64,000 nt of DNA from Streptomyces sp. H39-S7 (GCF_027158205.1 NZ_JAPVLU010000021.1:50972-114971); one strand, 5' to 3'. Positions 17,213 through 25,719 are shown, counted from the first letter of the stretch. The notes: generated from the letters alone by a model not told the origin. Numbers and translations: made by a program.

Positions 17213-18136
17213 TCAGACCGTCAGGACAATCTTGCCCTGTACGTGCCCCGAGCCGACCAGCTGGTGGGCCTTTCCAGCCTCCTCCAGCGGGAACACCTCC
17301 TCGACGTATGGGCGGATCCGTCCCGCGTCGACCAGCTCGGCGATCGCCTCGAGGGCGGCGTAGTCGGGCTCGACCGATATGCCGGCGAAGCGCCGCCCGG
17401 CCGCCCGCACCCGCGCGGCGAGCTCCGGGTCACCGTGTTCCAGGATGCTGATGAGTACGCCGCCGGGACGCAGCACGCCGAGCGACAGATCACCCTGGGC
17501 CGTGGAGTCGAAGACCGCGTCGACGTCCTTGACCGCCTCGGTGAAGTCGGTGGTGCGGTAGTCGATGACCTCGTCGGCGCCGAGGCCGCGGACGAAGTCG
17601 TGCCGGGCGGCACTGGCGATGGCGATGACATGGGCGCCGCGCGCCTTGGCGATCTGCACCGCGAAGTGGCCGACGCCGCCGGCCGCCCGGTGGATCAGCA
17701 CCCGGTCGCCTTCCTTGACGTCGGCTGCCTGCACCAGACCCTGCCAGGCGGTGAGCGCCGCGAGCGGGATGGCGGCGGCGTGCACATGGTCGATCGAGGC
17801 GGGCTTGCGGGCCACCTGGCGGGACGGCACGGCCACGTACTCGGCGTACCCGGTGGCCGCGCGGGGGAAGAACGGCATCCCGTACACCTCGTCGCCCACC
17901 TCGAACCTGGCGCCGGGGCCGGCTTCCTCCACCACCCCGGAGATGTCCCAGCCCACCCCGAACGGCGGCTCGCCGAGAAGCGGGAAAGCACCCGCCCTGA
18001 CGGCCACGTCCACCGGGTTGACCGCGCTGGCGCGGACCTTGACGAGGACTTCGCCGGACAGCGGCTTCGGCCGCTCGACTTCGGCGACCTCGAGGACCTC
18101 GGGACCGCCGAAGGACTTCTGGATCACTGCGCGCAC
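17213..18136 (-). CDS. NADP-dependent MDR oxidoreductase (quinone oxidoreductase-like), paralogue
   Basis: A protein of about 307 residues, zinc-free MDR, with the same landmarks as the enzyme at 15255: an N-terminal SFGGPEVLEVAEVERPKP, GWDISGVVEEAG and the Rossmann loop RAAGGVGHFA. GTG 18136 is chosen because AGGAG lies 7 bases upstream and the product then begins MRAVIQKSFGG as expected; a longer frame to 18292 is open but not protein-like. Transcription runs into the AraC gene 33 bases downstream, so MDR then AraC is likely an operon. Quinone or enone reduction is the family activity; the substrate is not readable. Confidence 0.86.
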   Translation of the reverse strand: MRAVIQKSFGGPEVLEVAEVERPKPLSGEVLVKVRASAVNPVDVAVRAGAFPLLGEPPFGVGWDISGVVEEAGPGARFEVGDEVYGMPFFPRAATGYAEYVAVPSRQVARKPASIDHVHAAAIPLAALTAWQGLVQAADVKEGDRVLIHRAAGGVGHFAVQIAKARGAHVIAIASAARHDFVRGLGADEVIDYRTTDFTEAVKDVDAVFDSTAQGDLSLGVLRPGGVLISILEHGDPELAARVRAAGRRFAGISVEPDYAALEAIAELVDAGRIRPYVEEVFPLEEAGKAHQLVGSGHVQGKIVLTV

Positions 18137-18288
18137 GGTGACTCTCCTGGGGTTGTGTTCTGTTGCCGTCCTTGTCGGCGGCTTGATGTCCTCAACCCTA
18201 GGGAGATCGAATGAGCGGCAGAATGGCCTTCCGTCTCGGCTACATGTCTCAGCGTCTTGCACAACGTTGCGCACGGCCATACGCGCCT

Positions 18289-19236
18289 TCACATGATGAC
18301 GGCATCCCCGGCGTTCTCGCGGTTCTCGCCCTTCGCAAGGTCGCTACGCGCCCCGGCGCGCGTAGCGCCGACACCCGCGACCACCACGAACGCGACACCG
18401 AACGCGGACGCCGGGCCGGGGACCTGGCCGAGGATGACGAGCCCTACGGCTACAGCGATGGCCGGCTCAAGGCTCATCAAGGTGCCGAAGGCCGTGGTGG
18501 TGAGTCTGCGCAGGGCGAGGAACTCCAGGCTGAACGGGAGCACCGGATGCAGCAGGGCCAGTGCCAGCCCGATGAGCACCAGGGGCCAGGTCACGTGGCC
18601 CACTTCGGTCGGTGCGGCGAAGAACGTGGTGACGATCGCGGCGACCGGCATGGAGAGGGCGAGGCCCTTCAGGCCGGTGACCTGGTCGCCCACCTTCTGC
18701 GTGAACGCGATGTACACCGCCCAGCACAGCGCGGCGGCCAGCGCGAACCCGACCCCGACGAGGTCGGTGCCCCCGTGCCAGGGTTCGGTGAGCAGCACCA
18801 CGCCGGCCCCGGCCAGCAGGGCCCACAGCCTGCGGCCGCCCGCCGCGCCGTACAGGGCCAGACCCAGCGGCCCCAGGAACTCCAGCGCACTGGCGGTACC
18901 CAGCGGGATGCGGGTGACCGCGCACATGAAGAGCACCATCAGACCGGCTGTCGCCACGCCCAGGACGGCACACGCCACCAGGTCCTTGCGCATGAAGTCC
19001 GACCGGCGCGGCCTGACCAGCACCAGGAGGAGGAGTGCGGCCCAGACGAGCCGCAGCCACACGGTGCCCACGGGGCCGAGCCGGTCGAGCAGCGGGACCG
19101 ACACGCCCAGGCCGAGCTGGACGCAGAGCATCGACGCGACGGCCATGAGCGCGCCGTTCCGGGCTCCGCCGGGCGGCCGGCCGAGGCTGGAAGGTGGTGC
19201 GGGGAGCGCGGGAGCCGCGGTGTCGGCAAAGGTCAT
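18289..19236 (-). CDS. EamA/DMT family exporter (RhtA-like)
   Basis: A protein of about 315 residues with ten hydrophobic segments in two EamA repeats. The order of conserved pieces (RLVWAALLLLV, EFLGPLGLALYG, LEFLALRRLTTTAFGTLMSLEPAIAV) matches the RhtA threonine/homoserine exporter group, so amino acid or small metabolite export is the best guess. ATG 19236 gives a sensible N-terminus but its GGAG is only two bases away; ATG 19299 would add 21 residues and reach into the divergent LysR promoter. The LysR gene is divergent and probably controls it. Confidence 0.82.
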   Translation of the reverse strand: MTFADTAAPALPAPPSSLGRPPGGARNGALMAVASMLCVQLGLGVSVPLLDRLGPVGTVWLRLVWAALLLLVLVRPRRSDFMRKDLVACAVLGVATAGLMVLFMCAVTRIPLGTASALEFLGPLGLALYGAAGGRRLWALLAGAGVVLLTEPWHGGTDLVGVGFALAAALCWAVYIAFTQKVGDQVTGLKGLALSMPVAAIVTTFFAAPTEVGHVTWPLVLIGLALALLHPVLPFSLEFLALRRLTTTAFGTLMSLEPAIAVAVGLVILGQVPGPASAFGVAFVVVAGVGATRAGARSDLAKGENRENAGDAVIM

Positions 19237-19293
19237 GGCTCCAGTAGACGGCGCATCCATCGTTGATGTCCACGTTCCGATCATGGACAGTCC

Positions 19294-19310
19294 GTTCATG
19301 AATGCTGAAC
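19294..19310. promoter_or_regulatory. Inverted repeat in the EamA/LysR divergent promoter
   Basis: GTTCA (19294-19298) and TGAAC (19306-19310) flank a 7-base spacer, close to the T-N11-A layout of LysR operators, 10 bases before the LysR start. Confidence 0.45.
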
Positions 19311-19319
19311 AATGGCGGG

Positions 19320-20228
19320 ATGGAGACGCGGAGGCTGGAACTGCTGGCGGAACTGTCCCGGCTGGGCTCGATGCGTGCTGTCGCCGACGTCCTGGGCACC
19401 ACGACCTCGACGGTGTCGCAGCAGATCGCGGCCCTGTCCCGGGAGACGGGCAGCGTCCTGCTGGAGCCCGACGGACGCAGGGTGCGGCTGACGCCCGCGG
19501 GGCGCCGGCTGGCCGAGCACGCCGTGACCATCCTGGCCGCGGTCGAAGAGGCCCGCCTGGACCTGGGCCCGGAGGCGGAACCCAACGGCACGATAAGGGT
19601 CGCCGGTTTCGCCACCGCCATCCGCGGCTCCCTGCTGCCGGTCATCACCGAACTCGCGACGAGCCACCCCCGGGTGCACCTGCTGATCCGCGAGCACGAG
19701 CCGGCCGAGGCCCTCGCACTGCTGGCCGGCGACGGCGCGGACCTGGCGCTGACCTACGACTACAACCTCGCTCCGGCGACCATCGACCCGTCGCTGCGGG
19801 CGACACCACTGTGGACGGCGGACTGGGGACTGGGTGTGCCCGCGCTCCCCGGTACTCCGACCGGGACGGCGCAGGAGGTGTTCACCCGGTTCCGCACGGC
19901 CGACTGGATCGTCAACTCCCGGAACACCGCGGACGAGCACGTCATCCGTACCCTCGCCTCCATGGCCGGCTTCAGCCCCCGCGTCACCCATCAGGCCGAC
20001 AGCCTCGACCTCGTGCAGGACATGATCACCGCGGGTTTGGGCGTGGGCCTGCTGCCCATTGCCGCCACGCCCAGCTCCGGCATCCGCATTCTCCCCCTCA
20101 CCTCCCCCGGCGTCGTGTTGCGCTCCTACGCCGTCGCCCGGCACGGCCGCCTGAACTGGCCGCCGCTGGCCCTGGTCACCGGCCTCCTGCGCGACCGTGC
20201 CGACGGCAGTGACGCAGCGGAATCGTGA
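19320..20228 (+). CDS. LysR family transcriptional regulator
   Basis: A protein of about 302 residues. The winged helix at the N-terminus (METRRLELLAELSRLGSMRAVADVLGTTTSTVSQQI) is typical of LysR, followed by the periplasmic-binding-like effector domain (GTIRVAGFATAIRGSLLPVI). It belongs to the group often found beside amino acid exporters, in line with the divergent EamA gene. ATG 19320 is chosen over ATG 19302, which would lie inside the candidate operator. The gene ends 16 bases before the next start and may be cotranscribed with the GNAT gene. Confidence 0.87.
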   Translation: METRRLELLAELSRLGSMRAVADVLGTTTSTVSQQIAALSRETGSVLLEPDGRRVRLTPAGRRLAEHAVTILAAVEEARLDLGPEAEPNGTIRVAGFATAIRGSLLPVITELATSHPRVHLLIREHEPAEALALLAGDGADLALTYDYNLAPATIDPSLRATPLWTADWGLGVPALPGTPTGTAQEVFTRFRTADWIVNSRNTADEHVIRTLASMAGFSPRVTHQADSLDLVQDMITAGLGVGLLPIAATPSSGIRILPLTSPGVVLRSYAVARHGRLNWPPLALVTGLLRDRADGSDAAES

Positions 20229-20244
20229 TGGAGAGGGTGACCCC

Positions 20245-20739
20245 ATGATCTCCTCGCGGAAGCCCGTCGCCCTCGTCCCCGTCTCTCCCCGGTCCGCCGA
20301 GGCACGCGACCTGATGAGGGCCTATTTCGACGACATCCTCAGCCGGGCGTACGGCCGCCCGGCGACCGGCAGCGAGATCGACACCGTGCTGCGGAACGCC
20401 CCCAGCGCCGATCTCGCCCCGCCGCACGGCCTGTTCCTGGTGGCCCGCCAGGACGACGTCGCCGTCGCCTGCGCGGGGCTGCTCCTGCTGCCACCCGCCA
20501 CCGCCGAGATCCGCCGCGTCTACACCGCGCCGACCGCCCGCGGACAGGGCATCGGAGCACTCCTCCTGCGAGAGCTGGAAACGCGCGCCCGCGATCTCGG
20601 AGTGACGCGCATGCGGCTCGACACCCGGGACGACCTCGTCGAGGCGCGCCGGATGTACTCCCGGCTCGGCTACAAGGACGTGCCGGCGTTCAACGACGAC
20701 CCGCACGTCGACCACTGGCTGGCTAAGACCCTGCCGTGA
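20245..20739 (+). CDS. GNAT family N-acetyltransferase
   Basis: A 164-residue acetyltransferase. Motif A, VYTAPTARGQGIGALLLRELE, holds the acetyl-CoA pyrophosphate loop (RGQGIG) and is followed by RMRLDTRDDLVEARRMYSRLGY, the motif B region common in amino acid or small-amine acetyltransferases. ATG 20245 has GGAGAGGGTG about 7 bases upstream. The 3' end overlaps the convergent alpha/beta hydrolase gene by 17 bases. Substrate unknown. Confidence 0.87.
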   Translation: MISSRKPVALVPVSPRSAEARDLMRAYFDDILSRAYGRPATGSEIDTVLRNAPSADLAPPHGLFLVARQDDVAVACAGLLLLPPATAEIRRVYTAPTARGQGIGALLLRELETRARDLGVTRMRLDTRDDLVEARRMYSRLGYKDVPAFNDDPHVDHWLAKTLP

Positions 20740-21436
20740 GTCCCGCACCGAGGCCGAGCCGGTACGCCTCCAGTCGGTCGACCAGATCCTGCGGACGGGA
20801 GAGGGACGGGAGGTGTCCGCTGTCCATCTCGTCCGGGGTGAAGCCCAGCCGTTCCCGGACGACACGGCGCTGGAACGCTGCCGGGAGGAACCGGTCGTGC
20901 CGGCACAGCAGGAACCGGGTCGGCACCTGCGGCCAGCTCCGCAGCGGCCAGGGCTTGAGGAAGGGCGCATCCGCCTGGTTGCGCGAGTGCTCCGCCATCA
21001 ACTCGGCGGCCAGCTCCTTGGGAACGTCGTGGAGGAACGCGACGTCCGGATCGAACGGGGCATCCGGGTCACGGCCCGCGGCCGCCTCCGCCTCCCGCCT
21101 GGCACCGGACAGACCGGTGTTGTCCCACCATTCCCCCGGCGACTCCCCCGGGGCGGGAACCATGGCCGCCACCAGCACCATCAGGTCCACCGGCACCCGT
21201 TCGCAGACCAGCGGCGCGGTGAACCCACCCAGCGAGTGCGCCACCACCACCAGGTCGGTACGGTCGCCGATCGCGTCCAGGACCGCCTCGGTGTACGCCG
21301 CCAGACCCGCCGACTCGTCCTCGCACGGCAGGTCGGCCGCCACCACGTCGTGCCCCCGCTCACGTAGCAGCGGCACCACCAGATGCCAGTACCAGGGGTC
21401 GCATCCGGCGCCGGGAATCAGCACATAGGTCGTCAT
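20723..21436 (-). CDS. Alpha/beta hydrolase (EstC/methyl-salicylate esterase-like)
   Basis: A 237-residue hydrolase. The short N-terminus MTTYVLIPGAGCDPWYW carries the HG-type oxyanion region, Ser68 lies in AHSLGG, Asp181 in CRHDRFLP and His208 in DSGHLP, giving a complete triad. Proteins of this length and pattern act as esterases on small aromatic or alkyl esters. The 3' end overlaps the convergent GNAT gene by 17 bases, which argues against strong expression of both together. ATG 21436 is preceded by GAGGACTGACG. Confidence 0.85.
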   Translation of the reverse strand: MTTYVLIPGAGCDPWYWHLVVPLLRERGHDVVAADLPCEDESAGLAAYTEAVLDAIGDRTDLVVVAHSLGGFTAPLVCERVPVDLMVLVAAMVPAPGESPGEWWDNTGLSGARREAEAAAGRDPDAPFDPDVAFLHDVPKELAAELMAEHSRNQADAPFLKPWPLRSWPQVPTRFLLCRHDRFLPAAFQRRVVRERLGFTPDEMDSGHLPSLSRPQDLVDRLEAYRLGLGAGLTAGS

Positions 21437-21778
21437 CGTCAGTCCTCACACAGTCCGGCAACGCGCACACCACGCCACCCCAACGTCAGACACCGCCAGG
21501 CCCCGAAACTCATCGCCCGGCCCGAAGCGGAGGTGACGGCCGCACCGGGGCGCCCTCACTTCCCGCAGTTCCGGCCCGGCGGGTGCCGGCGCATCTTGTA
21601 TGGCGTCGCGCTCCGCGGGCGGGCGTCGGGCGCTTCGTGACGGGTTCGGGTGGGCCGGATTGACCCATGATTCTGTCGCTGAAATGAACCCTGCACCGGG
21701 TCTATTGGAGACCTAGAGTTGTCTTCATCAAGCCACCGAGAAGTCCGCGGTCATCGCTGCGGAGCAGGGAGAACCACC
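21437..21778. other. Gene-free stretch before the cupin gene
   Basis: 342 bases with no convincing ORF. The right end is less GC-rich and should contain the cupin promoter. An inverted repeat GGTCT-ATTGG-AGACC (21699-21713) lies 65 bases before the cupin start and is a candidate operator. Nothing else was recognised. Confidence 0.5.
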
Positions 21779-22273
21779 ATGAACGCCACCGCACTCACGC
21801 CGGTTCTGACGCGCGCCGCCACCGCTGAGACCACCAGTGACCCGAGCAGCGTCATGACCCTCCTCGCCGACTGCGGTACCGGCGGCAGTTCGGTGACGAG
21901 TTACCGCTCGCAGTTCGCGCAGGGGGCGGTGGGCGCGCCGGCTCACTTCCACACGCGGGCCTCGGAACTCTTCTTCGTCATCGGCGGTTCCTTGCAGGTG
22001 CTCGTCAACGACGAGGTGAAGATCCTGAACGCGGGCGACCTGCTGCTCGTGCCGCCGCACACCCCGCACGCCTTCGCGGCGGCCCCCAGCGCCGAGGCCG
22101 ATGTGCTGTTCGTGTTCACCCCCGGGATGCCGCGCTTCGACTACCTGCGGCTGCTCGGCCGGGTGATGCGCGGCGAGGCGAGCCCCCAGGAGATCAAGGA
22201 CTCCTCCGAGCAGTACGACAACCACTACGTCGACAGCCCCGCGTGGCGAGCCGCTCTCGACGCGGCGAAGTGA
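21779..22273 (+). CDS. Cupin domain protein
   Basis: A 164-residue single-domain cupin. His56, His58 and Glu63 in APAHFHTRASELFFV and His97 in PHTPHAF are the four metal ligands of the cupin barrel. The C-terminal part (FDYLRLLGRVMRGEASPQEI) resembles cupins annotated as quercetin-dioxygenase-like or sugar-binding; activity cannot be assigned. ATG 21779 has GGGAGAA 6 bases upstream. It ends 190 bases before the ThrRS gene but the leader hairpin there makes cotranscription unlikely. Confidence 0.85.
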   Translation: MNATALTPVLTRAATAETTSDPSSVMTLLADCGTGGSSVTSYRSQFAQGAVGAPAHFHTRASELFFVIGGSLQVLVNDEVKILNAGDLLLVPPHTPHAFAAAPSAEADVLFVFTPGMPRFDYLRLLGRVMRGEASPQEIKDSSEQYDNHYVDSPAWRAALDAAK

Positions 22274-22313
22274 CGGGACGCGAATAAGCCGGAGACGTCC
22301 GCCGCTCCTCTGC

Positions 22314-22319
22314 TACCGT
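22314..22319 (+). promoter_or_regulatory. -10 element of a leaderless promoter for the Thr leader
   Basis: TACCGT ends 7 bases before ATG 22327, the spacing expected when transcription starts at the first base of the start codon. No clear -35. Confidence 0.5.
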
Positions 22320-22326
22320 TCGAACC

Positions 22327-22377
22327 ATGATGCGCGCTGCTATGACGACGACGCCGGAGAGTGTCCCGGCGCGCTGA
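22327..22377 (+). CDS. Threonine leader peptide (attenuator)
   Basis: A 16-codon frame MMRAAMTTTPESVPAR with three consecutive Thr codons (ACG at 22345-22353). It starts 7 bases after a TACCGT -10, so it is probably leaderless, and ends 15 bases before a very stable hairpin, ahead of a threonyl-tRNA synthetase gene. This is the layout of a ribosome-mediated transcription attenuator: slow decoding of Thr codons when charged tRNA-Thr is scarce would favour readthrough. ATG 22330 or 22342 are alternative starts. The mechanism is inferred. Confidence 0.7.
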   Translation: MMRAAMTTTPESVPAR

Positions 22378-22392
22378 CTACTGTCTTAGTCC

Positions 22393-22422
22393 GAAGCCCC
22401 GGGGCGAGTGCCCCGGGGCTTC
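22393..22422 (+). terminator. Attenuator hairpin before the ThrRS gene
   Basis: A perfect 13-bp stem (22393-22405 with 22410-22422) and GAGT loop, 42 bases before the ThrRS start. No U-tract follows. A competing upstream pairing is only weakly visible (CCCGG at 22365-22369 with CCGGG in the stem). Confidence 0.75.
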
Positions 22423-22463
22423 GCCGTGTGGTCACTCGCCTCATCGTCCGCGAGGAGACCACC

Positions 22464-23693
22464 ATGCACGATCACCGCAAGCTCGGACGCGAGCTGGAAC
22501 TGTTCGACACCGACCCGCTGATCGGCGCGGGACTGCCGTACTGGCTGCCCGACGGTGCGGCCGTGCGCCACGCGCTGGAGGAGTACATCCGCACCGCGGA
22601 GCGGCGCGCCGGCTACCGGCACGTGTACTCACCGGTGCTCGGCAAACGCGAGCTCTACGAGATCTCGGGGCACTGGTCGCACTACAGCGACGACATGTTC
22701 CCACCGATGGAACTCGGCGGTGAGCAGGTGGTGCTGCGGCCGAGCCTGTGTCCGCACCACGCGGTGATCTACCGCTCGCGCTCCCGCAGCTACCGTGAAC
22801 TGCCGCTGCGCATGGCCGAACTGGGAGGCATGTACCGCTCCGAGCAGTCGGGCGTGCTCGGCGGACTGACCCGCGTGCGGGCCATCCAGCTCAACGACGC
22901 GCACATCTTCTGCACCCTGGACCAGGTCGCCGACGAGACCCGGTCGGCGCTGGAGATGATCCGCTCTGCGTATGCGGCGCTCGGCATCAGCCCGAGCCGC
23001 TACCGGCTCTCGCTCCCCGGCCCGGGCGGCAAGTACGTGGCGGCTCCGGAGATGTGGCAGCGGTCCACCGCCCTGCTGACCCGCGTCCTGGACGACTCCG
23101 GCCTGCCGTACGAAGCGGTCGAAGGGGAAGCCGCGTTCTACGGCCCCAAGATCGACGTGCAGGTCACCGACGGCGCCGGCCGCGAGTCCACCCTGTCCAC
23201 CGTCCAGATCGACTTCCATCAGCCCGAGCAGTTCGATCTGTGCTACGTCGGCGCGGACGGCGCGAAACACCGTCCGGTCATGGTCCACCGCAGCATCATC
23301 GGCAGCGTGGAACGGGCCGTCGCCCACCTCATCGAGCAGCACGGCGGCGCGTTCCCGGCCTGGCTCGCACCCACCCAGCTCGTCGTTCTCCCGGTCTCCG
23401 AAGCCGAGTTGCCGCAGGCCGCCGCACTCGTCCAACGCTGCCTGGACCAGGGGTTGCGCGCAGAGCTCGCCGGTCCGGAACGCGGCACCTTGGGTGCGCG
23501 CATCCGGCTCGCGCGGCTCGTGCCGTACCAGGCGGTGATCGGCGCCAAGGAGGCCGTCGACGACCACGTCGCCGTCCGACTGCGGGACGGTCGCCGGTTG
23601 CCCGCCCTGCCCGCCGCCGAGGCACTGACCCGCATCTCCGCTCTCGTCGGCGCCCACCGCACCGACCTGTGGGACGACGACACCCGGGTATAG
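22464..23693 (+). CDS. Short threonyl-tRNA synthetase lacking TGS and editing domains
   Basis: A 409-residue class II synthetase that contains only the catalytic core and the anticodon-binding domain (from about 290); the N-terminal TGS and editing domains of the usual 640-residue enzyme are absent. Zinc ligands are kept: Cys96 (LCPHH), His147 (NDAHIFC) and His275 (MVHRS), and Arg125 of motif 2 is present. By hand alignment Leu143 occupies the position of E. coli Gln381 in the threonine pocket. It should charge tRNA-Thr in the cytoplasm without cis proofreading. AGGAG lies 6 bases before ATG 22464, and the Thr leader and hairpin precede it. A spare, inducible or inhibitor-tolerant copy is the likeliest role. 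Confidence 0.88.
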   Translation: MHDHRKLGRELELFDTDPLIGAGLPYWLPDGAAVRHALEEYIRTAERRAGYRHVYSPVLGKRELYEISGHWSHYSDDMFPPMELGGEQVVLRPSLCPHHAVIYRSRSRSYRELPLRMAELGGMYRSEQSGVLGGLTRVRAIQLNDAHIFCTLDQVADETRSALEMIRSAYAALGISPSRYRLSLPGPGGKYVAAPEMWQRSTALLTRVLDDSGLPYEAVEGEAAFYGPKIDVQVTDGAGRESTLSTVQIDFHQPEQFDLCYVGADGAKHRPVMVHRSIIGSVERAVAHLIEQHGGAFPAWLAPTQLVVLPVSEAELPQAAALVQRCLDQGLRAELAGPERGTLGARIRLARLVPYQAVIGAKEAVDDHVAVRLRDGRRLPALPAAEALTRISALVGAHRTDLWDDDTRV

Positions 23694-23724
23694 GGCCCGG
23701 CTCGCTTCGGAGGCACTGCGACGA

Positions 23725-23763
23725 GCCGGATCGGATGGATTTGGCCGGGCCATCCGATCCGGC
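23725..23763. terminator. Terminator hairpin after ThrRS
   Basis: A perfect 14-bp stem (23725-23738 with 23750-23763) and 11-base loop between the ThrRS gene and the convergent small gene. Confidence 0.7.
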
Positions 23764-23793
23764 ACCTCGGCCCCGTCGGCGGGGTCCAGGGGT

Positions 23794-24060
23794 CTAGCGG
23801 GTATCGCCTTCCCAGTCCCAGTGGTCCGGATCGCCCGCGCGGGGGCCGTAGAGGGCGCGCCCGCCGGGGCCGAACTTGCCGATCTCGGTGACCAGCGCGG
23901 CGCTTTCCCGCAGTTGCCGGTCCGTCCACCCGGTGACGTCGAGCAGCAGTCCGTCGAGGGGACCGCCGACCAGTTCCCGGTATACGTGACCGGTCCGGGG
24001 CCCCGGATCCGGATCGTCGTGGTCGGCGCCGTAGACCCGGCGCCAGATCAGTTCACCCAT
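23794..24060 (-). CDS. Small conserved-looking protein of unknown function
   Basis: An 88-residue protein, MGELIWRRVYGAD at the N-terminus and YGPRAGDPDHWDWEG at the C-terminus, rich in Trp, Tyr and Gly, acidic overall, with no membrane segment. I do not recognise a domain. Coding bias is good across the frame and terminators flank it, so it is probably a real gene. ATG 24060 is chosen; the frame is open 10 codons further upstream, and no strong ribosome site is seen for either start. Confidence 0.6.
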   Translation of the reverse strand: MGELIWRRVYGADHDDPDPGPRTGHVYRELVGGPLDGLLLDVTGWTDRQLRESAALVTEIGKFGPGGRALYGPRAGDPDHWDWEGDTR

Positions 24061-24231
24061 GCCCGTCAGCATTGCAGCCGGCACTGACACCGCGCCGGGA
24101 TCGACTGCTCACGCGCAGGTCGGCGACCGTCGTCGCGCGATGAGGCCGACGCGGATACGGACGGTCCCCCGTGACCGGATGACAGGAGCCCGTCTGCCGG
24201 GGGTGGAGAGGTCCACGGCCACCTGGACGGT

Positions 24232-25650
24232 TCAGTCCATCCAGCGCACGACGAGCAGCGCGGCCAGTGCCACCGCGAGGGCGATGACGCGGAAACCGCT
24301 GTCCATGGCACCGCTCAGGGCCGCCGCCGAGGCCCCGCTGCCCGCCGTGTTCGCACCGAGCGCGGTACCCATGGCGGCGACGCCCAGGGCGCTCCCCACC
24401 TCTCGCGCGGCACCGTTGACCCCGGATCCCATGCCAGCGCGTTCGCCGGGCAGAGCGGCCATGATTCCGCCGGACAGCGGGGGCAGCGCGAGTCCGATAC
24501 CGGCCAGCGCCAGCGCCGGGCACAGGATGTAGAGCGCGTACGGGGTGTCCGCGCCGACCAGCGAGAACGCCGCGAGTCCCGCGACGAGTGCGGCGAACCC
24601 GACGGCCACCACCGGCCTGGCGCCCCAGCGGCGCACCAGTTTCGTGGAGGCGCGGGACGTCAGCCCCATCGCGACCGCGATCGGCGCCAGCGCGACGCCG
24701 GCCAGGGCGAGGGAGTAGCCGTGGGCGACCGTCAGGTACTGGGCGTTGACGTAGAACATGGCGAAGGCGCCGACGAAGGCCACGGCGACCCCCAGCGTCC
24801 CGGCCCGCAGCGGGCGCAGCGCGAACACCCGGGGGTCCAGCAGGGGGTGGCGCCGGCGCAGCCCGACGAGCACGTACATCAGCGTGATCAGGGCCGCCGC
24901 GGCGAACGATCCCAGGACCAGGGCGGACGTCCAGCCGCGTTCGCGTCCCTCGATCAGTCCGTAGAGCAGCGCGATGATGGCCGCCGCGAGCAGCACCGAG
25001 CCGGGTGCGTCGAGCGGCGCCGGGCGCGTCGGTGTCCGAGGGGCCCGCAGGGCCGTGATCGCCGCGAGCAGGGCGCCGGCTGCTCCGAAGACGATGAACA
25101 GCCCCTGCCAGGGCAGGTACTCCAGCACCACGCCGCCGACCACGTTGCCGAGGATGCCTCCCGCGGCCAGCGACGCCGTCCAGGTGGCCACCGCGTGCGG
25201 GCGACGGGCCGGCGGGAAGAGCAGCATCAGCAGTCCGAGGGTGACCGGCAGCGCGAGCGCGGCTCCGGCGCCGGCCACCAGCCGGCCAGTGATCAGCAGC
25301 GGCACCTGTCCGGCCATGGCCGCGAGTACGCTGCCGGCGGTGAACAGGCAGAGTCCGGTGATCAGTACACCCTTGCGGCCGAGCCGGTCGGCCAGCGCGC
25401 CACCCGGGATCAGCAGGCAGGCGAAGGCGATCAGATAGGCGTCCACGATCCACACCAGGGCGGTGGGACCGGGGTGCAGCGAGCTGTGGGCGAGCGACGG
25501 GATCGCGAGGTTCATCGCGGCCGCCATCGCCTGCAGGGTCCCCACGCACAGGGACATCAGGACGAGCATTTCCCGGCTGCGCGGGTGCTCCTCGGATGCC
25601 GGCGGCGGTGCGGGTGATGCCAGTTGACCGTCTGTCTGTCGCCCTGCCAC
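24232..25650 (-). CDS. MFS drug exporter, DHA2 family (14 membrane segments)
   Basis: A protein of about 472 residues with fourteen hydrophobic segments, a soluble start and the motif A loop GGALADRLGRKGVLI. Motif C (GAGAALALPVTLGLL) of drug/H+ antiporters is present, placing it in the EmrB/QacA-like DHA2 group. The likely role is efflux of a toxic or self-made compound. GTG 25650 is chosen because GAGGAG lies 5 bases upstream and the product begins MAGRQTDG; the frame upstream has no such site. The divergent LysR gene, 124 bases away, is its probable regulator. Confidence 0.87.
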   Translation of the reverse strand: MAGRQTDGQLASPAPPPASEEHPRSREMLVLMSLCVGTLQAMAAAMNLAIPSLAHSSLHPGPTALVWIVDAYLIAFACLLIPGGALADRLGRKGVLITGLCLFTAGSVLAAMAGQVPLLITGRLVAGAGAALALPVTLGLLMLLFPPARRPHAVATWTASLAAGGILGNVVGGVVLEYLPWQGLFIVFGAAGALLAAITALRAPRTPTRPAPLDAPGSVLLAAAIIALLYGLIEGRERGWTSALVLGSFAAAALITLMYVLVGLRRRHPLLDPRVFALRPLRAGTLGVAVAFVGAFAMFYVNAQYLTVAHGYSLALAGVALAPIAVAMGLTSRASTKLVRRWGARPVVAVGFAALVAGLAAFSLVGADTPYALYILCPALALAGIGLALPPLSGGIMAALPGERAGMGSGVNGAAREVGSALGVAAMGTALGANTAGSGASAAALSGAMDSGFRVIALAVALAALLVVRWMD

Positions 25651-25719
25651 AGCGTCTCCTCGAGCTCTCGGTGCGGTACCCGGGAAACGGTAGGAGCGGC
25701 CTGACACAACGGCAAATGC

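Noticed and set aside
16529-18214. 561-residue plus-strand open frame
   Set aside because: Antisense shadow of the AraC and MDR genes.
22327-22464. T-box riboswitch upstream of ThrRS
   Set aside because: No T-box sequence or specifier stem was found, and the Thr-codon leader ORF explains the region better.
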